Assembly: GCF_000720325.1 (NCBI RefSeq)
Contig: NZ_JOJM01000026.1
Location: 1 to 64,000, forward strand
Length of the DNA: 64,000 nucleotides
Reading direction: 5' to 3'
Origin: Streptomyces sp. NRRL B-1347
Lineage (GTDB): Bacteria; Actinomycetota; Actinomycetes; Streptomycetales; Streptomycetaceae
Part shown: positions 27,304-36,935 of the stretch, one piece after another
Numbering within the stretch: position 1 is the first letter of the stretch
Layout of the letters: every line of letters begins with the position of its first letter
Notes under the pieces: generated by a model
Seen by the model: the letters and a program-made list of their open reading frames with translations, nothing else
Databases searched by the model: none
What the model was told of the DNA's origin: nothing
Position numbers and translations under genes: made by a program

Positions 27304-27471
27304 ATGACTCTTGGTGACAGAGTCACTGCAACAATGTCACCTGCCTGGGGATTCCCGGGCGGCGTGCGCTCGCTGCGACACATACATTAGCGCAAGCAGG
27401 GGGGTGCTCCGCCAATCGGTATCCCCAGGCGACCGACGTCGGCAGTCGAGGCAAGGGAAAGGGTGGCCGTC

Positions 27472-27774
27472 ATGCGCTACCGGCTCACGTTCGTGGCAGG
27501 ACTGGCTCTGGGGTACGTGCTCGGGACGCGCGCCGGGCGCGAGCGTTACGAGCAGCTGAAGAAGTCCCTCCGTGAGGTGTCCCAGAACCCCGCCGTGCGC
27601 AACACCGTCGAGTCCGCCGCCCAGCAGGGCCGCGACGTGGCGGGCAAGGCCTTCCACACGGTCTCGGAGAAGGTGGGCGACCGCGTGCCCGAGTCCGTGG
27701 CCGAGCGGGTGCGGTCGCTGCGCGAGCGCGGGCAGGGCGACGCCGAGGACGACTGGGGCACCAGTAACACCTAG
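27472..27774 (+). CDS. YtxH-like small membrane-anchored protein
   Basis: 100 aa: N-terminal MRYRLTFVAGLALGYVLGTRAGRERYEQL, a single membrane segment with the YVLGTRAGRERYE motif of actinobacterial YtxH-like proteins, then an amphipathic coiled region with acidic tail. ATG at 27472 is chosen because the family begins MRYR; a GTG at 27463 is also possible. Function unknown, probably envelope or stress related by family resemblance. Confidence 0.8.
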   Translation: MRYRLTFVAGLALGYVLGTRAGRERYEQLKKSLREVSQNPAVRNTVESAAQQGRDVAGKAFHTVSEKVGDRVPESVAERVRSLRERGQGDAEDDWGTSNT

Positions 27775-27801
27775 GGCCGCATCACATCGCATCGCATCAC
27801 G

Positions 27802-27835
27802 CCGCCCCGGGGCCGGAGCTTCCGCCCCGGGGCGG
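27802..27835 (+). terminator. Terminator hairpin after the YtxH-like gene
   Basis: Perfect 11-base arms 27802-27812 and 27825-27835 with a 12-base loop. The following 27840-27910 is a run of degenerate GGCGGCCGCATGCCC-like repeats with no gene. Confidence 0.7.
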
Positions 27836-27993
27836 ACGCATACCCAGGAGCGGACGCACGCCCAGGGGGCGGCCGCATGCCCGGGGGGGCGGCCGCATGA
27901 CCGGGGCGCTCGCGGGGCCCTCCCGGACCCGTTCCCGAGGCCTTCCCGGACGTATGTGCGGGGCATCCCCCCGGGTGCGGCAGAATCCTCGGC

Positions 27994-29421
27994 ATGGGGA
28001 TAGTCGCGGGGTTGGACAGCTCACCCGATTTCACACGCATCGTGGTCTGTGACACCGACACGGGCGCCGTGCTCAGGCAGGGGTACGCCCCGCATCCGCT
28101 GGAGGGCCCCGACGGCGCGCGGCCCACCGACGTCGATCCGCAGGCCTGGCTGCTCTCCCTCGGCGAGGCCGCGGGCGGCGGGCTCCTCGAAGGCGTCCAG
28201 GCGATCGGCGTGTGCGCGCAGGAACACGCCCTCGTGCCCCTCGACGCGCAGGGCGCGACGGTGCGGCCCGCGCTCGTCGGGAACAACCCGCGCGCCCAGG
28301 TAGCCGCCGCCGACCTCATCGACGGGCTCGGCGGCCGCCAGGCCTGGGCCCAGGCCGTGGGCTCCGTCCCGCAGGCCGCGCAGCCGGTGGCGAAGCTGCG
28401 CTGGCTGGCCAAGCACGAACCGGAGGCGGCCCTCCGTACGAGCCTGCTCATGCAGGCCTCGGACTGGCTGGTGTGGCAGCTCCTGGGGCGGCCCGCACGG
28501 CGCACGACGGACCGGGGCGGCGCGTCCGGCACCGGCTACTGGTCGGCGGCGACCGGCGCGTACCGGCCCGACCTGGTGGAGCTCGCGCTCGGGCACCAGG
28601 CGATGCTGCCCGAGGTCATCGGGCCCGCGGACGCCGCGGGGACGACGCCCGAGGGGCTGCTGATATCGGCGGGCACGGGCGCGACCATGGCGGCGGCGTT
28701 CGGGCTCGGTGTGATGCGGGGCGACGCGGTGGTGTCGCTCGGCGCCTCCGGCTCCGTGATGGCCGTCCACCACGAGGCCCTGGTCGACCCGAGCGGCACG
28801 ATCACCTCGCTCGCCGACGCCACCGGCATGCACCTGCCCGTCGTCCACACGTCGAACGCGGTGCGCGCGCTGCGCGGCACCGCCGAGATGCTGGGCGTCC
28901 CCGACCTGGAAACCCTCTCCGACCTGGCGCTCAAGTCGACCCCCGGCGCCCACGGCCTCGTCCTGCTGCCCTATCTGGAGGGCGAGAAGACGCCGAACCT
29001 GCCGCACGCGGCGGGCACCCTGACCGGGCTGCGGCGGGAGTCCATGAAGCCGGAGCACCTGGCGCGGGCCGCCTTCGAGGGCATGCTCTGCGGGCTCGGC
29101 GACGCGCTCGACGTGCTGCGCGCGCGGGGCGTGGAGGTGCGGCGGGTGTTCCTGCTCGGGTCCGCGGCCGATCTGCCCGCCGTGCGGGCCGCCGCGCCGA
29201 TGCTCTTCGGCACGCAGGTCGTGGTGGTCCAGCCCGCCGACTACGCCGCGATCGGCGCCGCGCGCCAGGCGACGTGGGCGCTGACCGGGCAGCTGCCGCA
29301 GTGGCAGGGCGCGGTCGCGCAGGTCTTCGAGCCGGGCGAGGAGCTCGCGGTGGGGCAGGCGGTGCGCCAGCAGTACGCAACGGTGCGCGAGCAGGCGCAC
29401 CCGGGAGCCTTCGCGCCCTGA
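27994..29421 (+). CDS. FGGY-family carbohydrate kinase (xylulokinase-like)
   Basis: 475 aa. N-terminal phosphate-binding GLDSSPDFTRIVVCD, then QEHALVPLDAQG, QASDWLVWQLLG, a second-domain VVSLGASGSVMAV and PYLEGEKTPNLP, which is characteristic of the xylulokinase subgroup. It would phosphorylate a pentulose such as D-xylulose using ATP; substrate not proven. The first motif reads DSSPDF rather than the usual DxGTxS, so the ATP-phosphate loop is slightly atypical. It stands alone, with no xylose isomerase or transporter next to it. Confidence 0.85.
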   Translation: MGIVAGLDSSPDFTRIVVCDTDTGAVLRQGYAPHPLEGPDGARPTDVDPQAWLLSLGEAAGGGLLEGVQAIGVCAQEHALVPLDAQGATVRPALVGNNPRAQVAAADLIDGLGGRQAWAQAVGSVPQAAQPVAKLRWLAKHEPEAALRTSLLMQASDWLVWQLLGRPARRTTDRGGASGTGYWSAATGAYRPDLVELALGHQAMLPEVIGPADAAGTTPEGLLISAGTGATMAAAFGLGVMRGDAVVSLGASGSVMAVHHEALVDPSGTITSLADATGMHLPVVHTSNAVRALRGTAEMLGVPDLETLSDLALKSTPGAHGLVLLPYLEGEKTPNLPHAAGTLTGLRRESMKPEHLARAAFEGMLCGLGDALDVLRARGVEVRRVFLLGSAADLPAVRAAAPMLFGTQVVVVQPADYAAIGAARQATWALTGQLPQWQGAVAQVFEPGEELAVGQAVRQQYATVREQAHPGAFAP

Positions 29422-29734
29422 GCCCGGCCACCTTTACACCCTGAGCTCTTCGCGCCCTGAACCCTTCGCGCCCCGAGCCGTCGGCACCCCGAGCCCTCCG
29501 CGCGCGACGAGTCCTTCGCGTGCGACGAGCCCTTCGCACCCCCAGCCCGGAATGCAGCATTCCGCCACGTTCCGTGAGGGAAGCGAAGCGTTCAGTGTGC
29601 CCAGAACTTGACCAGGGCTGATTTTTGACCCGGTCATGGGTTAATCGCTTGCACACGGCCGGGGTCGGTGGCGCAGGATGGTGGGCGGCTTTCGCCCGCC
29701 GCCCCAACTGCCGAGACTCTGCCGAGAGACGAGC
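29422..29734. other. Intergenic region with degenerate short repeats
   Basis: 29422-29545 is a series of imperfect units built on CTTCGCGCCCTGAGCC and GCGACGAGCCCTTCGC. It codes for nothing convincing. 29600-29650 is A/T-richer with TTGACC and TTAAT elements and probably holds the promoter of the ABC exporter operon. Confidence 0.5.
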
Positions 29735-31468
29735 GTGCTCATACGACTTCTGCGGACCTACCTGGGTCCGTACAAAAAGCCCATCGCCCTGCTGGTGCTC
29801 CTGCAGTTCCTGCAGACCTGCGCCTCTCTCTACCTGCCCACCCTGAACGCCGACATCATCGACAACGGCGTCGTGAAGGGCGACACCGGCTACATCCTGT
29901 CGTTCGGCGCCGTCATGCTGGCCGTCACCGTGGTCCAGATGGTGTGCAACATCGGCGCCGTCCTCTACGGCGCGCGCACCTCCGCCGAGCTCGGCCGTGA
30001 CATGCGGGCCGGCGTCTTCGACCGCGTGCAGTCGTTCTCCGCGCGCGAGATGGGCCAGTTCGGCGCGCCCACCCTGATCACACGGACCACCAACGACGTG
30101 CAGCAAGTGCAGACGCTCGTCCTGATGGCGTTCACGCTGATGGTGTCGGCGCCGATCATGTGCGTCGGCGGCATCGTCATGGCGCTCGGCCAGGACGTGC
30201 CGCTGTCCGGCGTGCTCCTCGCCGTCGTGCCGGTGCTCGGCATCAGCGTCAGTCTGATCGTGCGCCGGCTGCGGCCGCTGTTCCGCACCATGCAGGAGCG
30301 GCTCGACACGGTGAACCGCGTGCTGCGCGAGCAGATCACCGGCAACCGCGTGATCCGCGCCTTCGTGCGCGACGACTACGAGAAGAAGCGCTTCCGGGGT
30401 GCCAACGCCGAGCTGACCGACGTCTCGGTCGCCAGCGGCAAGCTGCTCGCGCTGATGTTCCCGGTGGTCATGACGGTGGTGAACCTGTCGTCGATCGCCG
30501 TCGTCTGGTTCGGCGCGCACCGCATCGACAGCGGCGCCATGGAGATCGGCGCGCTCACCGCGTTCCTGGCGTATCTGCTGCAGATCGTCATGGCCGTGAT
30601 GATGGCCACGTTCATGTTCATGATGATCCCGCGGGCCGAGGTGTGCGCCGAGCGCATCCAGGAGGTCCTGGACACCGAGGCGAGCGTCGTGCCGCCCACA
30701 GCTCCCGTCCGGGAGCTGCGCGGCCACGGCCACCTGGAGCTGCGCGGCGCCGGGTTCCGCTACCCGGGCGCCGAGGAGCCGGTACTCAAGGGCATCGAGC
30801 TGACCGCGCGGCCCGGCGAGACCACCGCCGTGATCGGCTCCACCGGCAGCGGCAAGTCGACGCTCCTGAGCCTCGTACCGCGGCTTATGGACGCCACCGA
30901 GGGCGAGGTGCTCGTCAACGGCGTCGCGGTGAGCGACGTGGAGCCCGCGCTGCTCGCCCGGACCGTGGGGCTCGTACCGCAGAAGCCGTACCTGTTCGCC
31001 GGGACCGTGGCCAGCAACCTGCGGTACGGCAATCCGGACGCCACCGACGAGGAGCTGTGGCACGCCCTGGAGGTGGCGCAGGCCAAGGGCTTCGTGGAGT
31101 CCCTGGAAGAGGGGCTCGACGCGCCCGTCGCGCAGGGCGGCACGAACGTGTCCGGCGGGCAGCGGCAGCGGCTCTCGATCGCGCGCACGCTCGTGCAGCG
31201 CCCGGAGATCTATCTGTTCGACGACTCGTTCTCCGCGCTCGACTACGCCACCGACGCGGCGCTGCGGTCCGCGCTCACCCGGGAGACCCGGGAGGCGACG
31301 GTCGTGATCGTCGCGCAGCGCGTGTCGACGATCCGCGACGCCGACCGGATCGTCGTCCTGGACGAGGGCCGGGTCGTGGGCACCGGCCGCCACCACGAGC
31401 TGATGGCTGACAACGAGACGTACCGGGAGATCGTCCTCTCCCAGCTGACGGAAGCGGAGGCCGCGTAA
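29735..31468 (+). CDS. ABC exporter half-transporter, degenerate-site subunit
   Basis: 577 aa. Six membrane segments (about 1-300) and a C-terminal ATPase with Walker A (GSTGSGKS), signature VSGGQRQR and Walker B YLFDDSFSALD. The residue after the Walker B Asp is Asp instead of Glu, the mark of the degenerate ATP site in heterodimeric exporters. The signature is canonical and would complete the active site of the partner. GTG at 29735 with GAGAG upstream; the stop overlaps the partner's ATG (TAATG). Substrate unknown (lipid or drug exporters in this family). Confidence 0.93.
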   Translation: MLIRLLRTYLGPYKKPIALLVLLQFLQTCASLYLPTLNADIIDNGVVKGDTGYILSFGAVMLAVTVVQMVCNIGAVLYGARTSAELGRDMRAGVFDRVQSFSAREMGQFGAPTLITRTTNDVQQVQTLVLMAFTLMVSAPIMCVGGIVMALGQDVPLSGVLLAVVPVLGISVSLIVRRLRPLFRTMQERLDTVNRVLREQITGNRVIRAFVRDDYEKKRFRGANAELTDVSVASGKLLALMFPVVMTVVNLSSIAVVWFGAHRIDSGAMEIGALTAFLAYLLQIVMAVMMATFMFMMIPRAEVCAERIQEVLDTEASVVPPTAPVRELRGHGHLELRGAGFRYPGAEEPVLKGIELTARPGETTAVIGSTGSGKSTLLSLVPRLMDATEGEVLVNGVAVSDVEPALLARTVGLVPQKPYLFAGTVASNLRYGNPDATDEELWHALEVAQAKGFVESLEEGLDAPVAQGGTNVSGGQRQRLSIARTLVQRPEIYLFDDSFSALDYATDAALRSALTRETREATVVIVAQRVSTIRDADRIVVLDEGRVVGTGRHHELMADNETYREIVLSQLTEAEAA

Positions 31469-33393
31469 TGCCCCCTGGCGGCATGGGTGGACCCATGATG
31501 GGCCCGGACTCCCGGTCCATGGACTTCAAGGGCTCCGGCAAGCGGCTGCTCGCGCAGTTCCGGCCGGAGCGGGCCACGATGTACGGGATGCTCGGCGCGG
31601 TGATCCTCAGCGTCGCGATGTCCGTGCTCGGGCCGAAGATCCTCGGACGCGCCACCGACCTGGTGTTCGCGGGCATCGTCGGGCGGACCATGCCCGACGG
31701 CGAGTCCAAGGCCGAGGCGATCGAGCGGCTGCGCGAGCACGGCGACGGCGGCATGGCCGACATGCTCACCGGGCTCGACTTCACACCGGGCCAGGGCATC
31801 GACTTCGGCGCGGTCGGCGAGGTGCTGCTGCTCGCCACGGCCGTGTTCGCGGTGTCCGGCCTGATGATGACCGTGGGCACACGGCTGTCGAACCGCGCCA
31901 TCAACCGCACCGTGTTCCGGCTGCGCGGCGACGTCCAGGCGAAGATGTCGCGCCTGCCGCTGTCGTACTTCGACAAGCGGCAGCGCGGCGAGGTGCTCAG
32001 CCGGGCCACGAACGACATCGACAACATCAACCAGACGCTCCAGCAGACGATGGGCCAGCTGATCAGCTCGCTCCTCACGATCGTCGGCGTCCTGGTCATG
32101 ATGTTCTGGATCTCGCCGCTGCTCGCGCTCGTCGCCCTGGTGACGGTGCCGCTGTCGTTCGTCGTGGCGACGAAGGTCGGCAAGCGGTCGCAGCCGCAGT
32201 TCGTGCAGCAGTGGAAGTCCACCGGCCAGCTGAACGCGCACGTGGAGGAGATGTACACCGGGCACACCCTGGTGAAGGTGTTCGGCCGCCAGGAGGAGTC
32301 GGCGAAGGCGTTCGCCACGCACAACGACGCGCTGTACGAGGCCTCGTACAAGGCGCAGTTCAACAGCGGGCTCATGCAGCCGCTGCTGTTCTTCATGTCG
32401 AACGTCAACTACGTCCTGGTGGCCGTGGTCGGCGGTCTGCGGGTCGCCTCCGGGTCGCTCTCGATCGGTGACGTGCAGGCCTTCATCCAGTACTCGCGGC
32501 AGTTCTCGATGCCGCTCACGCAGGTCGCGTCGATGGCGAACCTCGTGCAGTCCGGCGTGGCGTCGGCCGAGCGGGTCTTCGAGCTCCTCGACGCCGACGA
32601 GCAGGAGGCGGACCCCGCCCCCGGCGAGCGCCCCGCCGAGCTGCGCGGCCGCGTGGAGATGGAGCACGTGTCGTTCCGCTACGCCGAGGACAAGCCGCTC
32701 ATCGAGGACCTCTCGCTCGTCGTGAAGCCGGGCCACACGGTCGCCATCGTCGGCCCCACCGGCGCGGGCAAGACCACGCTCGTGAACCTGCTCATGCGGT
32801 TCTACGAGGTCACCGGCGGCCGCATCACGCTGGACGGCGCGGACATCACGAGGATGACGCGGGACGAGCTGCGCGGCGCCATCGGCATGGTCCTCCAGGA
32901 CACCTGGCTGTTCGGAGGCAGCATCGCGGACAACATCGCGTACGGCGCCGCCGGCGAGGTCACCCGCGAGCAGGTCGAGGAGGCCGCGCGGGCCGCGCAC
33001 GCCGACCGGTTCATCCGTACCCTGCCGGACGGGTACGACACGGTCATCGACGACGAGGGCACGGGCGTCAGCGCGGGCGAGAAGCAGCTCATCACCATCG
33101 CGCGGGCGTTCCTGTCCGACCCGGTGATCCTCGTCCTCGACGAGGCGACCAGCTCGGTCGACACCCGCACCGAGGTCCTCATCCAGAAGGCCATGGCGCG
33201 GCTCGCGCACGGGCGTACGTCGTTCGTGATCGCGCACCGCCTGTCCACCATCCGCGACGCGGACACCATCCTGGTGATGGAGGACGGGGCGATCGTGGAG
33301 CAGGGCACGCACGACGCGCTGCTGGCGGCCGACGGCGCCTACGCCCGCCTGTACGCCGCCCAGTTCGCCGAGGCGGTGGCGGAGGTCGGCTGA
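31468..33393 (+). CDS. ABC exporter half-transporter, catalytic-site subunit
   Basis: 641 aa. Met/Gly-rich N-terminus (MPPGGMGGPMMG), six membrane segments with an extracytoplasmic insertion (about 75-115) and a C-terminal ATPase: Walker A GPTGAGKT, Walker B LVLDEATSSVD with the catalytic Glu, but signature VSAGEKQL instead of SGGQ. Together with the first subunit this yields one competent and one degenerate ATP site, as in other heterodimeric exporters. Translationally coupled to the first gene and convergent with the sigma factor gene 2 bp away. Confidence 0.93.
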   Translation: MPPGGMGGPMMGPDSRSMDFKGSGKRLLAQFRPERATMYGMLGAVILSVAMSVLGPKILGRATDLVFAGIVGRTMPDGESKAEAIERLREHGDGGMADMLTGLDFTPGQGIDFGAVGEVLLLATAVFAVSGLMMTVGTRLSNRAINRTVFRLRGDVQAKMSRLPLSYFDKRQRGEVLSRATNDIDNINQTLQQTMGQLISSLLTIVGVLVMMFWISPLLALVALVTVPLSFVVATKVGKRSQPQFVQQWKSTGQLNAHVEEMYTGHTLVKVFGRQEESAKAFATHNDALYEASYKAQFNSGLMQPLLFFMSNVNYVLVAVVGGLRVASGSLSIGDVQAFIQYSRQFSMPLTQVASMANLVQSGVASAERVFELLDADEQEADPAPGERPAELRGRVEMEHVSFRYAEDKPLIEDLSLVVKPGHTVAIVGPTGAGKTTLVNLLMRFYEVTGGRITLDGADITRMTRDELRGAIGMVLQDTWLFGGSIADNIAYGAAGEVTREQVEEAARAAHADRFIRTLPDGYDTVIDDEGTGVSAGEKQLITIARAFLSDPVILVLDEATSSVDTRTEVLIQKAMARLAHGRTSFVIAHRLSTIRDADTILVMEDGAIVEQGTHDALLAADGAYARLYAAQFAEAVAEVG

Positions 33394-33395
33394 CC

Positions 33396-34562
33396 TCAGT
33401 CCAGATAGCCCCTGAGCTGGTCCGCGAAGGCGTGGTCCCGCAGCTTGTTGAGGGTCTTCGACTCGATCTGGCGGATGCGTTCGCGCGTCACGCCGAAGAT
33501 CCGGCCGATCTCCTCCAGGGTGCGGGGCCTGCCGTCCGCGAGGCCGTAGCGCAGCTGGACGACCTTGCGCTCGCGCTCGCCGAGCGTGGAGAGCACGGCC
33601 TCCAGGTGCTCGCGCAGGAGCAGGAAGGCGGCCGACTCCACGGGGCTCGCCGCGTCGCCGTCCTCGATGAGGTCGCCGAGCGCCACGTCGTCCTCCTCGC
33701 CCACGGGCGCGTGCAGCGACACCGGCTCCTGGGCGAGCCTGAGCACCTCGCTGACGCGCTCGTGCGGCAGGTCGAGGTGGGCGGCGACCTCTTCGGGCGT
33801 CGGCTCGTACCCGCGCTCCTGGAGCATGCGGCGCTGCACGCGGACGACCCGGTTGATCAGCTCGACGACGTGCACCGGCACCCGGATGGTGCGGGCCTGG
33901 TCGGCGAGCGCCCGGGACATGGCCTGGCGGATCCACCAGGTCGCGTACGTGGAGAACTTGTAGCCGCGCGCGTAGTCGAACTTCTCGACCGCCCGGATGA
34001 GGCCCAGGTTGCCCTCCTGGACGAGGTCGAGCATGGTCAGGCCGCGCCCCACGTACCGCTTCGCCACGGACACCACGAGGCGGAGGTTCGCCTCGATGAG
34101 GCGGCGCTTGGCCATGCGGCCCATGACGACCAGCTTGTCCAGGTCGAGGGCCAGCTGGGAGTCCAGGTCCGGGGTGCCGGCCAGCTTCTCCTCGGCGAAG
34201 AGCCCGGCCTCGACGGCGCGCGCGAGCTCGACCTCCTCGGCGGCGGTCAGCAGGGGTATGCGGCCGATCTCGCGCAGGTACTGGCGGAACAGGTCGGAGG
34301 AGGGGCCGCCGGTATCGGCCCGGCCGCGCGGGCTCGGCAGCTCGATCGCCTCGACGACGGTCTCTGCCCGCTCTGCGGGCTCCGCGGGCTCGGTGGCCTC
34401 CGTCCCGGGCGCGGACGCGGCCGCCGCCAGGCGTTCGTCCGGCGCGAGCTCCGGGTGCCGGGTGCCACGGCTCTGCTGCGGCACGGTCGTGATGACGTCG
34501 GGTTCCGCCTCCACGTCCGCGCGCGGCGCGGTGTCGGTCTGGGTGAGGGTCTGGGTCTGCAC
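33396..34562 (-). CDS. hrdA: RNA polymerase primary-type sigma factor, HrdA-like (group 2)
   Basis: 388 aa. Region 1.2 ([18 protein letters not shown]), region 2 ([53 protein letters not shown]), region 3 and region 4 ([28 protein letters not shown]) are complete; region 1.1 is short and Thr/Ala-rich. GTG at 34562 is chosen because GGAGGT lies 7 bases before it, giving the usual length of HrdA, and an upstream reading is uncharacteristic. Position beside dnaG also fits hrdA of Streptomyces. It recognises promoters of primary-sigma type and is dispensable in known cases. Confidence 0.88.
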   Translation of the reverse strand: MQTQTLTQTDTAPRADVEAEPDVITTVPQQSRGTRHPELAPDERLAAAASAPGTEATEPAEPAERAETVVEAIELPSPRGRADTGGPSSDLFRQYLREIGRIPLLTAAEEVELARAVEAGLFAEEKLAGTPDLDSQLALDLDKLVVMGRMAKRRLIEANLRLVVSVAKRYVGRGLTMLDLVQEGNLGLIRAVEKFDYARGYKFSTYATWWIRQAMSRALADQARTIRVPVHVVELINRVVRVQRRMLQERGYEPTPEEVAAHLDLPHERVSEVLRLAQEPVSLHAPVGEEDDVALGDLIEDGDAASPVESAAFLLLREHLEAVLSTLGERERKVVQLRYGLADGRPRTLEEIGRIFGVTRERIRQIESKTLNKLRDHAFADQLRGYLD

Positions 34563-34879
34563 GGGGGCGACCTCCAGGGTGATCGCTGCTGAGGCGTGTG
34601 GCAGCGGTACAACGGGACCGGCGTTGACGGCCTCGCCGCTGTCCGTCCCGAACACGATGTGTGGAACCGCGGAATCGTCGGACCCGCACTCGCTGTCTGC
34701 GGTCCGGCCGCGCTCCGAGGACTCAGGCACCGCACCCCAGTGTGGAGTACGACACACGGCCGCCACGAGGGGCGTGCGGTGACTTTTTGAGTCCGGTCCG
34801 TAACCGCTCGGTTACCCGCCGCGGGGCGCCTCAGACCCGCCTCGCCCCGATTCGGGGGCCGTCGCCCCCGCACCCCCGC
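34563..34879. other. hrdA upstream region with inverted repeat
   Basis: 317 bp between the sigma factor start and the dnaG stop. It contains a 16-bp palindrome GTAACCGCTCGGTTAC at 34800-34815 with an adjacent A/T run (GACTTTTTGAG), suggesting the sigma factor's promoter/operator or the dnaG terminator. No gene seen. Confidence 0.5.
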
Positions 34880-36778
34880 TCAGAGAGCCGCCGCTCCGCG
34901 CTCGCGCAGGGCCCGGGCGTACTGCTGGAGCACCCACAACTCGTTCTGCACGGCGGTGAGTTGCTGGGGGTCCCCGTGGCCGCCGCTGAGGCGGGTGAAG
35001 GTGCCCTGGACGTCGCGGATGCGCCGGTCGACGGCCCGCAGCCGCACGGTGACCAGCTGCTCCCCCGCGTACGCCTCGTCGACCGTGCGCCGCATGATCG
35101 CCTCCACGGCCAGCTCCGTGACCATGGCGCGGACCACGTCGTCGGGCGCGGCGTCGCGCACGCGGACGAGGTACTCCTGCGGGTCCTGGGTGCCGAACTC
35201 GGCGCCGCCCGCCTCCAGGACGGCCTGGCGCACGGCCGCGTACGGCGCGGCCGTGAACTCGTCCACGCCGTACGCGTCGAAGGCCGGGGAGACGAGCTCC
35301 GGGCGCTGGAGGGCGAGCTTGAGGAGCTCGCGCTCGGTGGCGTAGACGGGGTTGCGGAGGTTCAGCGCGGGGCCCGAGGGGCCCGTGGGCGCGGCCTGGG
35401 CGAGGCCCTGGGGGCCGCGCTGGGGCGCGGGGCCCTTGCCGCCGCGCTCCCGCGCCCAGCGGGCGAGCTGCGCGACGCGCTTGACGACGAACTGCGTGTC
35501 GAGGATGCCGAGCATGCCCGCGAGCTGCACGGCGACCTCGTGCTGCGCGCCGCTGTTCTTGATGCGGGCGACCACGGGCGCGGCCTCGTCGAGGGCGGCG
35601 GCGCGGCCCGCCGGGGTCTCCAGGTCGTAGCGGGCGACGATCTGGCGGAGCGCGAACTCGAAGAGCGGGGTGCGGGGTTCGACGAGGTCGGTGACCGCGG
35701 AGTCGCCCTTGGCCAGGCGCAGGTCGCAGGGGTCCATGCCGTCGGGCGCGATGGCGATGTACGTCTCGGCGGCGAACTTCTGGTCGTCCTCGAAGGCGCG
35801 CAGGGCCGCTTTCTGGCCCGCCGCGTCACCGTCGAACGTGAAGATCACGCGGGCCGAGCCGTTGTCCATCAGGAGCCGGCGGAGGATCTTGATGTGGTCG
35901 CCGCCGAAGGCGGTGCCGCAGGTCGCGATGGCGATGGGCACCCCGGCGAGGTGGCAGGCCATGACGTCCGTGTAGCCCTCGACCACGACCGCGCGGCTGG
36001 ACTTGGCGATCTCCTTCTTGGCGAGGTCGATGCCGTACAGGACCTGGGACTTCTTGTAGATCGGGGTCTCGGGCGTGTTCAGGTACTTCGGGCCGTTGTC
36101 GTCGTCGCGGAGCTTGCGGGCGCCGAAGCCGACGACCTCGCCGCCGATGTCCCGGATCGGCCACATCAGCCGGCCCCGGAAGCGGTCGATGGGGCCGCGG
36201 CGGCCCTCCTGGGAGAGACCGGAGAGGGTCAGCTCCTTGTCGGTGAAGCCCTTGCCGCGCAGGAAGCGGGTGAGGTGGTCCCAGCCCGCCGGGCTGTAGC
36301 CGACGCCGAAGTGCGCGGCGGCGGCCTGGTCGAAGCCGCGCTCGGCGAGGAACTTGCGGCCGATCTCCGCCTCGGGGGACTCCAGCTGGGCCGTGTAGAA
36401 CTCGGCGGCCGCCTTGTGCGCCTCGACCAGGCGGATGCGCTCGCCGCGCTGGTGGGAGGGGTTGTACCCGCCCTCCTCGTAGCGCAGGGTGATGCCCGCC
36501 TTGGCCGCGAGGCGCTCCACCGCCTCGGAGAAGGTCAGGTGGTCGACCTTCATCACGAAGGTGAGGGTGTCGCCGCCCTCCTGGCAGCCGAAGCAGTGGA
36601 ACAGGCCCTTGCTGGGGCTGACCTGGAACGACGGGGACTTCTCGTCGTGGAAGGGGCACAGGCCCTTGAGGTTTCCGCCGCCCGCGTTGCGCAGCTGGAG
36701 GTACTCGGACACCACGGCGTCGATCGGGACCGCGTCCCGAACCGCCTTCACATCCTCGTCATTGATCCGCCCAGCCAC
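34880..36778 (-). CDS. dnaG: DNA primase
   Basis: 632 aa, bacterial DnaG. Zinc-binding domain with Cys41, His44, Cys62 and Cys65 (CPFH and CFGC), the core with GYSPAGWD and RFRGRLMWPIRD, the TOPRIM domain with VVVEGYTDVMA and FTFDGDAAGQ, and a C-terminal helicase-binding region. It makes RNA primers at the replication fork and interacts with DnaB. The start MAGRINDEDV is typical. Minus strand, upstream of the hrdA-like gene. Confidence 0.97.
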   Translation of the reverse strand: MAGRINDEDVKAVRDAVPIDAVVSEYLQLRNAGGGNLKGLCPFHDEKSPSFQVSPSKGLFHCFGCQEGGDTLTFVMKVDHLTFSEAVERLAAKAGITLRYEEGGYNPSHQRGERIRLVEAHKAAAEFYTAQLESPEAEIGRKFLAERGFDQAAAAHFGVGYSPAGWDHLTRFLRGKGFTDKELTLSGLSQEGRRGPIDRFRGRLMWPIRDIGGEVVGFGARKLRDDDNGPKYLNTPETPIYKKSQVLYGIDLAKKEIAKSSRAVVVEGYTDVMACHLAGVPIAIATCGTAFGGDHIKILRRLLMDNGSARVIFTFDGDAAGQKAALRAFEDDQKFAAETYIAIAPDGMDPCDLRLAKGDSAVTDLVEPRTPLFEFALRQIVARYDLETPAGRAAALDEAAPVVARIKNSGAQHEVAVQLAGMLGILDTQFVVKRVAQLARWARERGGKGPAPQRGPQGLAQAAPTGPSGPALNLRNPVYATERELLKLALQRPELVSPAFDAYGVDEFTAAPYAAVRQAVLEAGGAEFGTQDPQEYLVRVRDAAPDDVVRAMVTELAVEAIMRRTVDEAYAGEQLVTVRLRAVDRRIRDVQGTFTRLSGGHGDPQQLTAVQNELWVLQQYARALRERGAAAL

Positions 36779-36852
36779 GCCCAGATTCTACGGCCCCCGG
36801 CCCGGGCCCCGAGCCCCTACCGGGGGTCCCCTGGCCCGCCCCTTCCCGATCC

Positions 36853-36897
36853 TGGGGCTCCGCCCCAGACCCCGCTCCTCAAACGCCGGAGGGGCTG
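36853..36897. repeat. Streptomyces intergenic palindromic element
   Basis: TGGGGCTCCGCCCCA (perfect 6-base arms at 36853-36867) followed by CTCAAACGCCGGAGGGGC. The CTCAAACGCCGG portion recurs at 55825-55840 in this window, where it is part of a tandem array. Elements of this form are common between Streptomyces genes; here it lies between dnaG and the flavoprotein gene and could act as a terminator. Confidence 0.6.
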
Positions 36898-36935
36898 TCT
36901 ACAGCCCGTCCGGCGTCTGACTCCCGGTAGGGCCG

